Positions 24,230-34,111 of a DNA stretch of 64,000 nt are shown here, piece by piece. Positions within the stretch are counted from its first letter, which is position 1; each line of letters begins with the position of its first letter. The notes below the pieces were generated by a model. That model was not told the DNA's origin. It searched no databases and saw only the letters and a program-made list of their open reading frames with translations. The stretch lies in contig JAFEAQ010000004.1 of assembly GCA_018266295.1 (NCBI GenBank), forward strand, positions 62,001-126,000, written 5' to 3'. This DNA comes from Bdellovibrionales bacterium (GTDB lineage Bacteria > Bdellovibrionota > Bdellovibrionia > Bdellovibrionales > Bdellovibrionaceae). Both the position numbers and the translations under genes were made by a program.

Positions 24230-26898
24230 TGCAACTCACTCGTCCTACTGATTTCATTCAGTATGTAATTTATGGGATGCTTTTGGCATTGAACCATGGT
24301 GTTACCAGCAACCACGCCGCAATCAGGGTTCACTGCGGTCCATGTGAACGGATTCGCTTTATCTCTTAAAGAAACCACACTGCATTTACGGAAAGAGTCA
24401 TACTGAGTATTGGAAAGAGTCGGCCACCAAATCGGGAAAGGCAAAGGTGTCGTGCATGGGCTACCATCTTTATTTCGCAAAACCCCTTGGGCTGCTAAAT
24501 CACTTGAAGCTTGCGGATGATAAATGCTCCTAAAAGTGATTCCATTTGAAATGGCACTGGGATCAATAAACGCTTTATTAACGATGAAGGTTCCAATCAT
24601 CAACAATGGTTGCGTTCTAGCTTGAATAATCAATTGATCACAAGTCAAAAAGCCCGATGCGACCGTAGTAGTGCTAGGCACTATACATTGATTGACAATC
24701 GAATTTACAGAAAAAGTCCCATTCACCAAGGTTACAGGAGTTCCTGGATTAACTGGAATGCTATTATAAGCCCCATCAGGACTTGTTGGCATTGGGTTAG
24801 GAGCGAAATGCCACGAGTGCCGTGTCGTCGTCACAAAAGGGCTATTCCATCCAATCGACTTAAACGCAATACCATTCGACCCGCCAGAGTTAGAAAGACA
24901 ACTATCCACTAAAGACTGATAATCCTGGCCTTCGTCTGGCAAAACAGGAAACGGAATATCCGTAGGAGCATAAACCAAAGGCGCCGTTGGAATTGGCGTC
25001 GGTGCCGGGTTTGGAGCTGCAGGAGGCGGGGCCGGAGGAGGTGGGGGATAGCCCGCTGGGACATTTGCAGCAGGTGGCTGCAACCTATCATAAATTGCTG
25101 AAGCGGTCGGCATCGGATTACCAGACGCATCTACTCTGACAAGAGTTCCCGCAGAACTTGTCGAGCCGCCTTGAAGTTGAAAGTGCAACCAACCTTCCAT
25201 TGAGTGACCAATTCTCAAGGAGTCAAACGAAGTATCACCCGGATAACGACGATCACGTCCCGCAAACACTCCAAGGTCGAAAGCCTTCATATAGAGCGAA
25301 AAATTTTGCACTGTTTCGGGAGGATATTTTGCTAAGGGGGCTCGTACACGCAACTCAAAGAGCTGCATCTGCATCGCACGCGTGGTATCTCCACCATAGT
25401 ACACAGGCAGCATTTCAATTTCTATTCTACCACCGTATGAACCTGACGGTTGTTTAATAGTCACCCGTGCATTTGGCCGGAGAGTAAACTCTTCTGTGAT
25501 GTTATTAGGGCCACCGATATAAGCTGGGCCTCCTAACGACCCTCCACCCGCAGGACCCGAGTCGTAGCGGAAGTACATAGTTGCCTGACCATTCAATCTA
25601 CTACCACTTGTTGTTCCGGTAATGATGTCAGTCAGGAATGCTCGTCCACCGGAACCATATGGAAAATACGGCCGCAATTCTTGATGAACAAATAAGTTTC
25701 CTTGAGTAAGCCCAACGTAATATCGCAACTCATTCGCTTGAAGTGGTGGCAATGGCTTGATGACCAAATCTGACTGATTGGTGTATCTTAATTTGTAAAA
25801 AACATTATTAACCCCAATGCAACGATCTGAGCCTACCATCGCATTTATTGGAGGAGCTGTCGCATTATATCCGGCAAGAACATCTAATCCTTGATCACGA
25901 ATACCATCAACATCGACTCCTTTTTTAAATCCACCAAAGTTCGGAAGCACAGAATAGAGATAGCTCGACATATTCCCATCATTTGGTGCTGAAAAAGGGG
26001 AACCTCCTCGCATCAGACGGCCGCCGGTATTGCCGTTAGACCCACCTAAAATCACACGATTGGTAAAATTAACACTGGTATAGTTGGCAACTGGGTTAGG
26101 GATATGAATATCCCCATTTACAAAAACCGGACTTTCGAAAGTAATTCCGGCGCCACCAGTTCCGGTTGGAATCCCAATATCACCGTTCGATCCACCAAGT
26201 CCTGGAACTGTTCCATTTAAATACAAGTCACGAGGCACGATTAAAGAAAAGTAGTTAAGCTCACGCGGAGTCACCATCACACGACTGGTTGCTGTAATTG
26301 AAGAAAGGTTTCTAAAGATCACACTGCCGGACATCAATGTAACTTTGATATCTAAGAAAACTTCACGTCCACGACGAGGAATATTTGAGTCATTAACTCT
26401 TTTAACTGTAATCCCGATTTGAGAGACTGCCTTACCGGTCTTATCAAGATTCTTAACAATGTTGAGCAAAGGATGACCAGTAACGATCTCACTGACATTA
26501 ACAATGGTATTAATTTGCTCTGATACGATACCCGCAGAAGTGAATGAAGGATCACCCGCGTTCAAGTCACGAAGAGCGGTAATGGCACTTGTATCCAGCG
26601 TTAAGCGCTCAAGACTCATTGGATTTTTAATATTGCAATTGGAATCGCGGGTCCAACTGGAGGTCATGCACCAGCGATTCTTGATTGCATAGTTGGTGTA
26701 ATCAATCACACCATCCATGACCGCTGAATAAGAAACCATATTACGATTAATGAGTGTTTGCTGTTTGGAGATCAGAACCAATTCAATCAAAGAAAAAAAC
26801 AAGGCGGCCGCGACGGGGGCGGCGATCATGACGAGGAGGAGTACGGAGCCTTTGTTGTTCCGGCCGAGACCGAACCAACGACGGCGAGTCGCTTTCAT
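24226..26898 (-). CDS. Large PilX-like pseudopilin or pilus-assembly protein
   Basis: 890 residues from ATG 26898 (MKATRRRW); the frame stays open 60 bases upstream. Residues 13-45 are GRNNKGSVLLLVMIAAPVAAALFFSLIELV, the leader and hydrophobic stretch expected of PilX/GspK-type proteins, although Glu+5 is not in the classical place. The large exported part is beta-rich and Gly/Asn-rich with a Pro/Ala linker (PPPPPAPPPAAPNPAPTPIP, near residue 620). Typical PilX is about 170-200 residues, so this is four times larger and probably carries its own adhesive head. First gene of the locus. Confidence 0.75.
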   Translation of the reverse strand: MKATRRRWFGLGRNNKGSVLLLVMIAAPVAAALFFSLIELVLISKQQTLINRNMVSYSAVMDGVIDYTNYAIKNRWCMTSSWTRDSNCNIKNPMSLERLTLDTSAITALRDLNAGDPSFTSAGIVSEQINTIVNVSEIVTGHPLLNIVKNLDKTGKAVSQIGITVKRVNDSNIPRRGREVFLDIKVTLMSGSVIFRNLSSITATSRVMVTPRELNYFSLIVPRDLYLNGTVPGLGGSNGDIGIPTGTGGAGITFESPVFVNGDIHIPNPVANYTSVNFTNRVILGGSNGNTGGRLMRGGSPFSAPNDGNMSSYLYSVLPNFGGFKKGVDVDGIRDQGLDVLAGYNATAPPINAMVGSDRCIGVNNVFYKLRYTNQSDLVIKPLPPLQANELRYYVGLTQGNLFVHQELRPYFPYGSGGRAFLTDIITGTTSGSRLNGQATMYFRYDSGPAGGGSLGGPAYIGGPNNITEEFTLRPNARVTIKQPSGSYGGRIEIEMLPVYYGGDTTRAMQMQLFELRVRAPLAKYPPETVQNFSLYMKAFDLGVFAGRDRRYPGDTSFDSLRIGHSMEGWLHFQLQGGSTSSAGTLVRVDASGNPMPTASAIYDRLQPPAANVPAGYPPPPPAPPPAAPNPAPTPIPTAPLVYAPTDIPFPVLPDEGQDYQSLVDSCLSNSGGSNGIAFKSIGWNSPFVTTTRHSWHFAPNPMPTSPDGAYNSIPVNPGTPVTLVNGTFSVNSIVNQCIVPSTTTVASGFLTCDQLIIQARTQPLLMIGTFIVNKAFIDPSAISNGITFRSIYHPQASSDLAAQGVLRNKDGSPCTTPLPFPIWWPTLSNTQYDSFRKCSVVSLRDKANPFTWTAVNPDCGVVAGNTMVQCQKHPINYILNEISRTSELQ

Positions 26899-27035
26899 CT
26901 TAGGGCTGTTTACTCTGGACACGTGAGCCTTCCCCAGCAGCGCCCCAAAAACTACCACGAGAGTTACAGTCGCTTGAATTACTTCAGAAATATACGGGCC
27001 GCTGATTTTTCAATACGTTCTTCAACACACCCTTA

Positions 27036-27066
27036 ATTATATTGTAAGCAGACACAAATGTGTCAA
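27036..27066 (-). promoter_or_regulatory. Promoter candidate with a GACACA/TGTGTC inverted repeat upstream of the pilin-like locus
   Basis: On the minus strand TTGACA (27061-27066) and TATAAT (27036-27041) are both perfect consensus hexamers, but the spacer is 19 bases rather than 17. GACACA-AA-TGTGTC (27051-27064) is an inverted repeat with 6-base arms that overlaps the -35 box, which would suit an operator. The remaining space from 26899 to 27222 has no credible gene. Confidence 0.45.
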
Positions 27067-27222
27067 ATCGCTCCCAGTATTTCCCAACTTGAGATGGACC
27101 TAGTGCTAGTGTTCACAAAAAAACAAAGCGAAACGAAGAACATTTCCACAATGTTGTCTCTCTCAAGGTCTATAAACTATGGAAGATACTGATTTTTTTC
27201 GAACAGTACGGCAGTGGCGTTT

Positions 27223-27855
27223 CTAAAGCTTGCGCAACAGCTCTTCACGCTTCTGATTGTATTCTGCCTCTGTGAGGATGCCTTTTTGAAACAGCTCATA
27301 AAGCCCTGCCAGGTCCGCCGCTGCTGGAGCGGGTTTGGAGTCTGGTCCAGAAGTTGGAGCGCCCGCAGATCCACCACCAGAGCGGTTTTCGGGGACTTTA
27401 TCAGTCATACCAAGCACCGCCAAAACTTGGTGATACCATGCTTGGAAAAAATTAACGTTCTTCACATCGCCGCGAACCACGAGGGTTTCCGCAGCCAAAT
27501 CATGCAACGTCTGCTTTTTCTCTGTGAAAAGCATCATCAAAAAACCAAAACACAAAAGCAAACCACTCACAATGCGAACCAAATAACGAATGAAAGCTTT
27601 TTTGAAAGTAATGCGTTCGCCATTCATATTTACAACACGCATGTCGAGCAAAGCTTTGCCGGGAGTTGCTTGCAATTCTGAAGCTTCAAAAAACGGAGTG
27701 TACAAAAGCGCCAGCAAAATATCCAAACCCACGGAGTACAAACCGATCACTTTGAAAAGCAAGCCCAAGATGGCGATAAAAAAACCATCGATGATGATGG
27801 CGCCGAAGCGTCTCCAGAAACCTGCGTACTCAGTCGTTGCGATTGCGTAATTCAT
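27223..27855 (-). CDS. RDD-family membrane protein with C-terminal SHOCT-like helix pair
   Basis: 210 residues. Residues 8-125 form an RDD domain: Arg in FWRRFGAIIIDGFF, Asp within helix 1, two or three membrane helices, then TPGKALLDMRVVNMNG, which is characteristic. After a Gly/Pro/Ala linker (about 155-178) the tail LYELFQKGILTEAEYNQKREELL matches the SHOCT short helical module (L-x-x-G-x-I/L-T-x-E-E-F/Y). RDD proteins are membrane proteins of mostly unknown function; some are proposed ion exchangers. It reads away from the pilin-like promoter region on the same strand and may have its own promoter. Confidence 0.85.
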   Translation of the reverse strand: MNYAIATTEYAGFWRRFGAIIIDGFFIAILGLLFKVIGLYSVGLDILLALLYTPFFEASELQATPGKALLDMRVVNMNGERITFKKAFIRYLVRIVSGLLLCFGFLMMLFTEKKQTLHDLAAETLVVRGDVKNVNFFQAWYHQVLAVLGMTDKVPENRSGGGSAGAPTSGPDSKPAPAAADLAGLYELFQKGILTEAEYNQKREELLRKL

Positions 27856-27894
27856 AAGTTCTCCTCAAATGCGAACCTATTTAAATCAAAATTC

Positions 27895-29670
<1,776 letters not shown>

Positions 29671-29677
29671 GCCACCT

Positions 29678-30958
29678 ATGAAATCATTAGGCCGCCATAT
29701 TTTAGTTGAGTTCAGCAACTGTAACGCTCAAGTTTTGAACGACGCCCAAATCGTCGAAGAAGCTATGATTAATGCCGCAAAAATCGCGGGGGCGACAGTG
29801 ATCAATTCCACGTTTCACCACTTTTCTCCGTGGGGTATTTCCGGAGTGGTTGTGATCCAGGAAAGCCATTTGGCGATCCACACATGGCCTGAATACAAAT
29901 ACGCAGCCGTCGACCTCTTTACTTGTGGCGAAAGCGTCGATCCATGGGTTTGCTTCGAGCACTTGAAGCAGATCTTCCAAGCCAACTACTCTGCAATGGA
30001 ACTCAACCGTGGTTCTTTGCACTTGATCAAGAAATCTGAATTCGTTCCTCAGGCAACTCGTCACGAGCCAAGCCCGATCCACGATCCGCAAGTTGAACGC
30101 AGCGTTTGGTTCACGGACAAAGACGAGAACCAGGCTCTTTCACTCCGCTACAACGGCGAAGTTCTGTTCAACGAAGTTTCTCCATTCCAGCAAGTGCGTG
30201 TTTTCAAAACTCACGCTTATGGCAAGATGCTTGCGATCAATAACATGATCATGTGCACGGAGCGCGATGAATATCACTATCACGAAATGATCACTCACCC
30301 GATCATGCAAATGCATGGCAATGCGAAGAACGTTCTTGTGATCGGTGGTGGCGACGGCGGAACAATCCGCGAACTCTTCAAGTATGACGTTGAAAAAGTA
30401 ACGATGGTTGAAATTGATGACGCAGTTATCCGCGCATCGAAACAGCATCTGCCAACAGTCGCGTCTGAGTTCAACAACCCGAAATTGAATCTCATTGTCG
30501 GTGACGGCATCCAGTTCGTGAAGGACGCTGCTCCAAATAGTTTTGATGTGATCATCGTGGACGGTTCTGACCCTGTGGGTCCAGCTAAGGGCCTTTTCAC
30601 TGCAGAATTCTATGGCAATTGCCGTAACGCGCTTAAAGAAGGCGGTGCTTTGATCACTCAGGGCGAATCACCGATGTTCCATGAGGACACTTTCATGGAA
30701 CTCAATAAGTGCTTAAAAGGCATCTTCGGCAAAGAGCAAACGCACACAATGCTCTTCCATGCGACAACTTACCCTTCTGGCATGTGGAGTCTTCAAATGG
30801 GTGTTAAAGGACACACTCACCCTGTGAAGAACTTCAACGCCGATAGAGCGCGTCAGTTCGCCTCTGCTAAAAAGCTGAAGTACTACAATCACGAATTGCA
30901 TACAGCAGCATTTAGCCTCCCTACCTTCGTCAGAAATATGTTGGGAGAGAGCGTTTAA
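29678..30958 (+). CDS. S-adenosylmethionine decarboxylase-spermidine synthase fusion
   Basis: 426 residues in two domains. Residues 1-120 are a prokaryotic SpeH-type AdoMet decarboxylase proenzyme, with the self-cleavage site in [13 protein letters not shown] (Ser63 becomes the pyruvoyl group). Residues about 130-426 are spermidine synthase: [57 protein letters not shown]. The single chain would make decarboxylated SAM and hand the aminopropyl group to putrescine. Usually these are two separate genes. It follows the methyltransferase gene by seven bases, so both are likely on one transcript. Confidence 0.95.
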   Translation: MKSLGRHILVEFSNCNAQVLNDAQIVEEAMINAAKIAGATVINSTFHHFSPWGISGVVVIQESHLAIHTWPEYKYAAVDLFTCGESVDPWVCFEHLKQIFQANYSAMELNRGSLHLIKKSEFVPQATRHEPSPIHDPQVERSVWFTDKDENQALSLRYNGEVLFNEVSPFQQVRVFKTHAYGKMLAINNMIMCTERDEYHYHEMITHPIMQMHGNAKNVLVIGGGDGGTIRELFKYDVEKVTMVEIDDAVIRASKQHLPTVASEFNNPKLNLIVGDGIQFVKDAAPNSFDVIIVDGSDPVGPAKGLFTAEFYGNCRNALKEGGALITQGESPMFHEDTFMELNKCLKGIFGKEQTHTMLFHATTYPSGMWSLQMGVKGHTHPVKNFNADRARQFASAKKLKYYNHELHTAAFSLPTFVRNMLGESV

Positions 30959-31004
30959 ATTGGACCTCGAAAGGGGTCCTGGCTATAGTGTCTTCTTGGA
31001 AATC

Positions 31005-31035
31005 AATTGAGAAATAGTTAACTCAATTTTATCTC
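31005..31035 (+). promoter_or_regulatory. Probable sodB promoter with overlapping inverted repeat
   Basis: TTGAGA (31007-31012), a 17-base spacer and TATCTC (31030-31035) form a plausible sigma-70-type promoter 18 bases before the ATG of the superoxide dismutase gene. AATTGAG (31005-31011) and CTCAATT (31022-31028) form a perfect inverted repeat with 7-base arms inside it, a candidate operator for a redox or metal regulator. No known box sequence is recognised. Confidence 0.5.
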
Positions 31036-31052
31036 ACTTCAAGGAGACACCT

Positions 31053-31673
31053 ATGTTTAAACTACCTACACTTCCTTACGCTAAAACTGCCCTCGCCCCT
31101 TTCTTGTCTGAAGAGCAAATGACTTATCACTACGATAAGCATCACAAAGCTTACATCGACAACTTGAACAAATTCATGGAAACAGACGCTTCTCTCAAAG
31201 GTAAATCTTTGGAAGAAATCGTTTTGTCTTCAACTGGCGGCGTATTCAACAATGCAGCTCAGGCGTACAACCACACGTTCTTCTGGTTCAATATGCAACC
31301 AAACTCAACGATGAAGCCTTCTGCAACTTTGATGGCGGCGATCACTCGTGACTTCGGTGGCATGGATCAACTCAAAGAAAAGTTTGTTGATGGCGGCGTA
31401 AAAACTTTCGGTTCTGGCTGGATCTGGTTGTGCGCTGACAACTCTGGCAAATTGAGCCTTGTTTCTACTTCAAACGCTCAAGTGCCGTTTACAAACAACG
31501 GCCCACGTCCATTGATGGTGGCTGACGTTTGGGAACACGCATACTACATTGATTACAGAAACTTGCGCGCGAAATTCCTTGAGACATTCTGGAATAACGT
31601 TAACTGGGACTTCGTATCTCAAAACTTTGACTCTCAAAAAGTTCGCGAATTAACGACTTCTATGAAGGCGTAA
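31053..31673 (+). CDS. sodB: Superoxide dismutase, Fe/Mn family
   Basis: 206 residues. The metal ligands are visible: His26 in TYHYDKHH, a His in YNHTFFW, and the Asp and His of DVWEHAYYIDY. The pattern GSGWIWLCAD and the AQ-rich AAQAYNHTFFWFNM, with Gln and Ala spacing as in iron enzymes, suggest an Fe form, though metal choice cannot be settled by eye. No signal peptide, so it is cytoplasmic. It has a strong ribosome site (AAGGAG) and its own promoter and terminator. Protection against oxidative stress is the expected role. Confidence 0.95.
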   Translation: MFKLPTLPYAKTALAPFLSEEQMTYHYDKHHKAYIDNLNKFMETDASLKGKSLEEIVLSSTGGVFNNAAQAYNHTFFWFNMQPNSTMKPSATLMAAITRDFGGMDQLKEKFVDGGVKTFGSGWIWLCADNSGKLSLVSTSNAQVPFTNNGPRPLMVADVWEHAYYIDYRNLRAKFLETFWNNVNWDFVSQNFDSQKVRELTTSMKA

Positions 31674-31714
31674 TTTTGCTATACTGATCCCACGCTGATG
31701 AAAAGGCGGACGAG

Positions 31715-31746
31715 AACCCTCACCACCCAGGTGGGGGTTTCTTCTT
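31715..31746 (+). terminator. Intrinsic terminator after sodB
   Basis: AACCCTCACC (31715-31724) pairs over all ten positions (one G-U) with GGTGGGGGTT (31730-31739) around a five-base loop, followed by the T-rich run TTTCTTCTTTC. It sits 41 bases after the sodB stop and just before the stop of the converging oxidoreductase gene. Confidence 0.85.
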
Positions 31747-31753
31747 TCTGGGG

Positions 31754-32323
31754 CTAAGATTTAGCGACCCATTTCTTTCTAAAATTCTTGCGATCTACGG
31801 GCCACGTCACCCAAGGTGTCTTTACCGACGAAGCCAGTTTCAAATTCTCAACCACAACATTAAGATCATCCAAACACCAAAAGTCTTTGGCATGAACGTT
31901 CTTTGACTTCAGGGCGAGCTCCCCCGCTAGCGAGTAAGCCATCCCAGTCATCGGTGGGATCAAGAAGCCCATCGTTGAAAACACGCCCTGCAGACGTGAC
32001 AGCACCGCTTTACCGCCCACCGAGTGCATTAGCACGCAAACTCCCAGAGGCTTACCGAGAATCTCAGGGCGGGCCTCTAAATCCGTCGCGTCTTCGAGGA
32101 ATTTTTGGAGAGGGCTTCCCCATGAATCCCAGTAAGTTCCCGTCATACACAGAACAGCATCGGCCTGAGCGATTTTTTTAGCAAGGCCCGGTCCGAAGGA
32201 GGTCTTTACCAGATTGACAGTCTGAAAGCGGATTCCCTTGTGATTTCGCTTCAGCTGACGAATCAAAAGGCCGCAGTTACCAGCCTCACCATGAATGCTT
32301 CCGTTCAGTATCAAAATGTCCAT
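31754..32323 (-). CDS. Flavodoxin-fold NAD(P)H-dependent oxidoreductase
   Basis: 189 residues from ATG 32323, preceded by GGGAG; a longer frame begins at 32353. The N-terminal MDILILNGSIHGEAGNCG is the FMN phosphate-binding loop after the first strand. ADAVLCMTGTYWDSWGSPLQKFLE is the typical region around the second flavin loop (T-P-x-Y-x-x-x-x-x-x-x-L-K-x-x-L-D). LGVCVLMHSVGGKAVL follows. Such proteins reduce quinones or other acceptors with FMN. Natural substrate is unknown. It converges on sodB. Confidence 0.85.
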   Translation of the reverse strand: MDILILNGSIHGEAGNCGLLIRQLKRNHKGIRFQTVNLVKTSFGPGLAKKIAQADAVLCMTGTYWDSWGSPLQKFLEDATDLEARPEILGKPLGVCVLMHSVGGKAVLSRLQGVFSTMGFLIPPMTGMAYSLAGELALKSKNVHAKDFWCLDDLNVVVENLKLASSVKTPWVTWPVDRKNFRKKWVAKS

Positions 32324-32430
32324 TGCTAGGCTCCCGGCAGAGATGAAAAACAAGTGATAATCGCTCTCGATTAATTTGCCTGTTTTTCGATCTTATGTGA
32401 AAGCATAGAGGACTTTTAAAGGAGCAATCA

Positions 32431-32754
32431 ATGAAATTAGCAATGGTCGCCGGCGTTCTTGTTCTTAACCTCACTTCTTCTGCTTTTGCGGCTCGTGAAA
32501 TCGTGCTTGTTGCGAAAGACGGTAAATTTGAACCGGACACTATTGAAATCGCCGTCGACGAGAAAGTGGAACTCCTCGTGAAAAACGAAGGCAGCGACGC
32601 TGAAGAATTCGAAAGCGTGGAGCTTCACCGTGAAAAAGTCATTCCTCCTGGAAAATCTGCAAAAATTAAAATCGGCCCATTGAAAGCCGGTACTTACACT
32701 TTCTTCGGCGAATTCCATCCTGAAACTGCAAAAGGAAAAATCATCGTTAAATAA
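32431..32754 (+). CDS. Periplasmic cupredoxin-like protein of an FTR1 iron-uptake pair
   Basis: 107 residues with a signal peptide (MKLAMVAGVLVLNLTSSAFA). The mature part is a small cupredoxin_1-type beta-sandwich: EIVLVAKDGKFEPDTIEIAVDEKVELLVKNEG, then LHREKVIPPGKSAKI and GTYTFFGEFHP. The copper ligands of true cupredoxins are only partly present (His residues in ELHREK and GEFHPET, no Cys). Homologues next to FTR1 permeases (EfeO N-domain or P19-like partners) are thought to bind iron and/or copper and feed the permease. AAAGGAG precedes the ATG; the permease gene follows after 15 bases. Confidence 0.85.
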   Translation: MKLAMVAGVLVLNLTSSAFAAREIVLVAKDGKFEPDTIEIAVDEKVELLVKNEGSDAEEFESVELHREKVIPPGKSAKIKIGPLKAGTYTFFGEFHPETAKGKIIVK

Positions 32755-32769
32755 CGAGGGAGATCTGCC

Positions 32770-33624
32770 ATGGCTCAATTTCTGAATTCTTACTTGGTTG
32801 TCTGGCGCGAAAGTTTTGAAGCTGTTTTAGTGATCTTCTTACTCTATACGGGCCTTTCCCGCCAGGGAGCTTGGGCGCGCTCTCGTAATTTCATCCTGAG
32901 TGGTCTTGGGGCCGGCCTAGTTTTGAGCGTGGGCTTTGGCTACGCGATGATCAACTTTGATTCGATCTTTGATTCTGACCACGCTCAGCTGGTCCAGGGT
33001 TTGTTTCCCCTCCTCGCAGCCGGCTTGATGTTGCACATGGTGGTGTGGATGGCGAAGCACTCGGCCGAAGTCACGGGTGAAATCCGTAAAGCCGTGCATT
33101 CTCACAATACGAAGACGCTCACATGGGGCTTACTGGCACTAGTGGCTTACACGATCACACGTGAGGGCTTTGAAACCGTGGTGTACCTCTATGGTCTTTC
33201 AATGTCCCAAGGAGCAAATACTTCTTATGGTCTGATTAGTCTCGCATGCCTTCTTGGCGTCGCCAGTTCTGTGGGCTTGATGTTCGGCATTCACAAAACA
33301 ACGCGCTTTGTGGGTATTAAGAACTTCTTCCGCGTCACAAACTTGTTCTTACTCGGGGCTGCAGCTTCCATGCTGGTGAGCGGGATTAACAAAATGATCG
33401 AGCTTGAATACATTCCATCGGGTTTAAATCCGATCTGGAATAGCAGCGCGGTTCTCGGTTCTGACAGCTTTATTGGAAAATTGGCGACTCAGCTCGTGGG
33501 ATATACACCGATGCCTTCTTTGACGCTCGTATTGGCTTATGGCGCCTTCTGGGCCGCAGCCGCATTTTTGCTGCTCTACAAAAGAGAACAGGGAGCCACA
33601 ACAGCTCCCCGTTCAGCAGGGTAG
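32770..33624 (+). CDS. FTR1-family iron permease
   Basis: 284 residues, seven predicted membrane helices. Both REXXE motifs that carry ferric/ferrous iron in the Ftr1/EfeU family are present: RESFE at residues 13-17 and REGFE in helix 4 (near residue 138). WMAKHSAEVTGEI and the terminal W-A-A-A-F helix fit the family. It is encoded immediately after a cupredoxin-like partner, but no EfeB peroxidase or M75 EfeO domain follows, so this is a minimal two-gene version. AGGGAG precedes the ATG. Confidence 0.93.
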   Translation: MAQFLNSYLVVWRESFEAVLVIFLLYTGLSRQGAWARSRNFILSGLGAGLVLSVGFGYAMINFDSIFDSDHAQLVQGLFPLLAAGLMLHMVVWMAKHSAEVTGEIRKAVHSHNTKTLTWGLLALVAYTITREGFETVVYLYGLSMSQGANTSYGLISLACLLGVASSVGLMFGIHKTTRFVGIKNFFRVTNLFLLGAAASMLVSGINKMIELEYIPSGLNPIWNSSAVLGSDSFIGKLATQLVGYTPMPSLTLVLAYGAFWAAAAFLLLYKREQGATTAPRSAG

Positions 33625-33653
33625 AATAAATAACACTTATTATAAAAATTTAC

Positions 33654-34019
33654 TCACGCGACTAGATCACGTAGTTCGCGTATGTGCTCATGTCGGCGAT
33701 GTTGTGCTTTTTTAGCAGAACGTCGACTCAAAACAGTCTTGAGGGCCGCTGAGGCCTCACTCACAGCGGTGTAAACATCCTCTGCATGTTTTGAGATTTT
33801 GATGGGTTGTTTGGATCTTGTTGGTTTTAAGATAATTTCGCAGTGGAACGAAGGCTTTCTAGTCTGACTGCGATGACGGTCTAATTCAATCCGGACCGTA
33901 GCTGTTGTATTTGGTTGATATTTCAGGAAGTTTTCAATACTGGCCCCAACTTTTTCCTCTAAATAAGTCTCAAGGGCTTCGGATCGGTCTAAGTCTCGGA
34001 AGAGTGTCTGTATTCTCAT
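33654..34019 (-). CDS. hpf: Ribosome hibernation promoting factor, short form
   Basis: 121 residues, one ribosomal S30AE domain: MRIQTLFRDLDRSEALETYLEEKV, TVRIELDRH, FHCEIILKP and DVYTAVSEASAALKTVLSRR, ending in a basic helical tail. The short form binds the 30S decoding site and helps make 100S dimers together with RMF-like factors. The missing C-terminal dimerisation domain rules out the long form. It is divergent from the LysR regulator. Confidence 0.85.
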   Translation of the reverse strand: MRIQTLFRDLDRSEALETYLEEKVGASIENFLKYQPNTTATVRIELDRHRSQTRKPSFHCEIILKPTRSKQPIKISKHAEDVYTAVSEASAALKTVLSRRSAKKAQHRRHEHIRELRDLVA

Positions 34020-34029
34020 AACGTTCTCC

Positions 34030-34047
34030 TATCTTGTTCCTAAGATA
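34030..34047. repeat. TATCTT/AAGATA inverted repeat in the hpf-lysR intergenic space
   Basis: TATCTT (34030-34035) and AAGATA (34042-34047) are perfect 6-base arms with a 6-base spacer. It lies 11 bases upstream of the hpf start and could act in the hpf leader or as an operator. Too short to be decisive. Confidence 0.35.
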
Positions 34048-34087
34048 AGTATCGTTGATTTGAGACATTAGATAAAATATATAATAA

Positions 34088-34102
34088 CTAACTTATAGTT
34101 AG
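34088..34102. promoter_or_regulatory. LysR-type T-N11-A box before the lysR gene
   Basis: CTAACT-TAT-AGTTAG (34088-34102) is a perfect inverted repeat with 6-base arms and contains TAACTTATAGTTA, which satisfies the T-N11-A pattern that LysR-family regulators bind. It ends ten bases before the regulator's ATG, so autoregulation is likely. Confidence 0.6.
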
Positions 34103-34111
34103 GATTTATCT

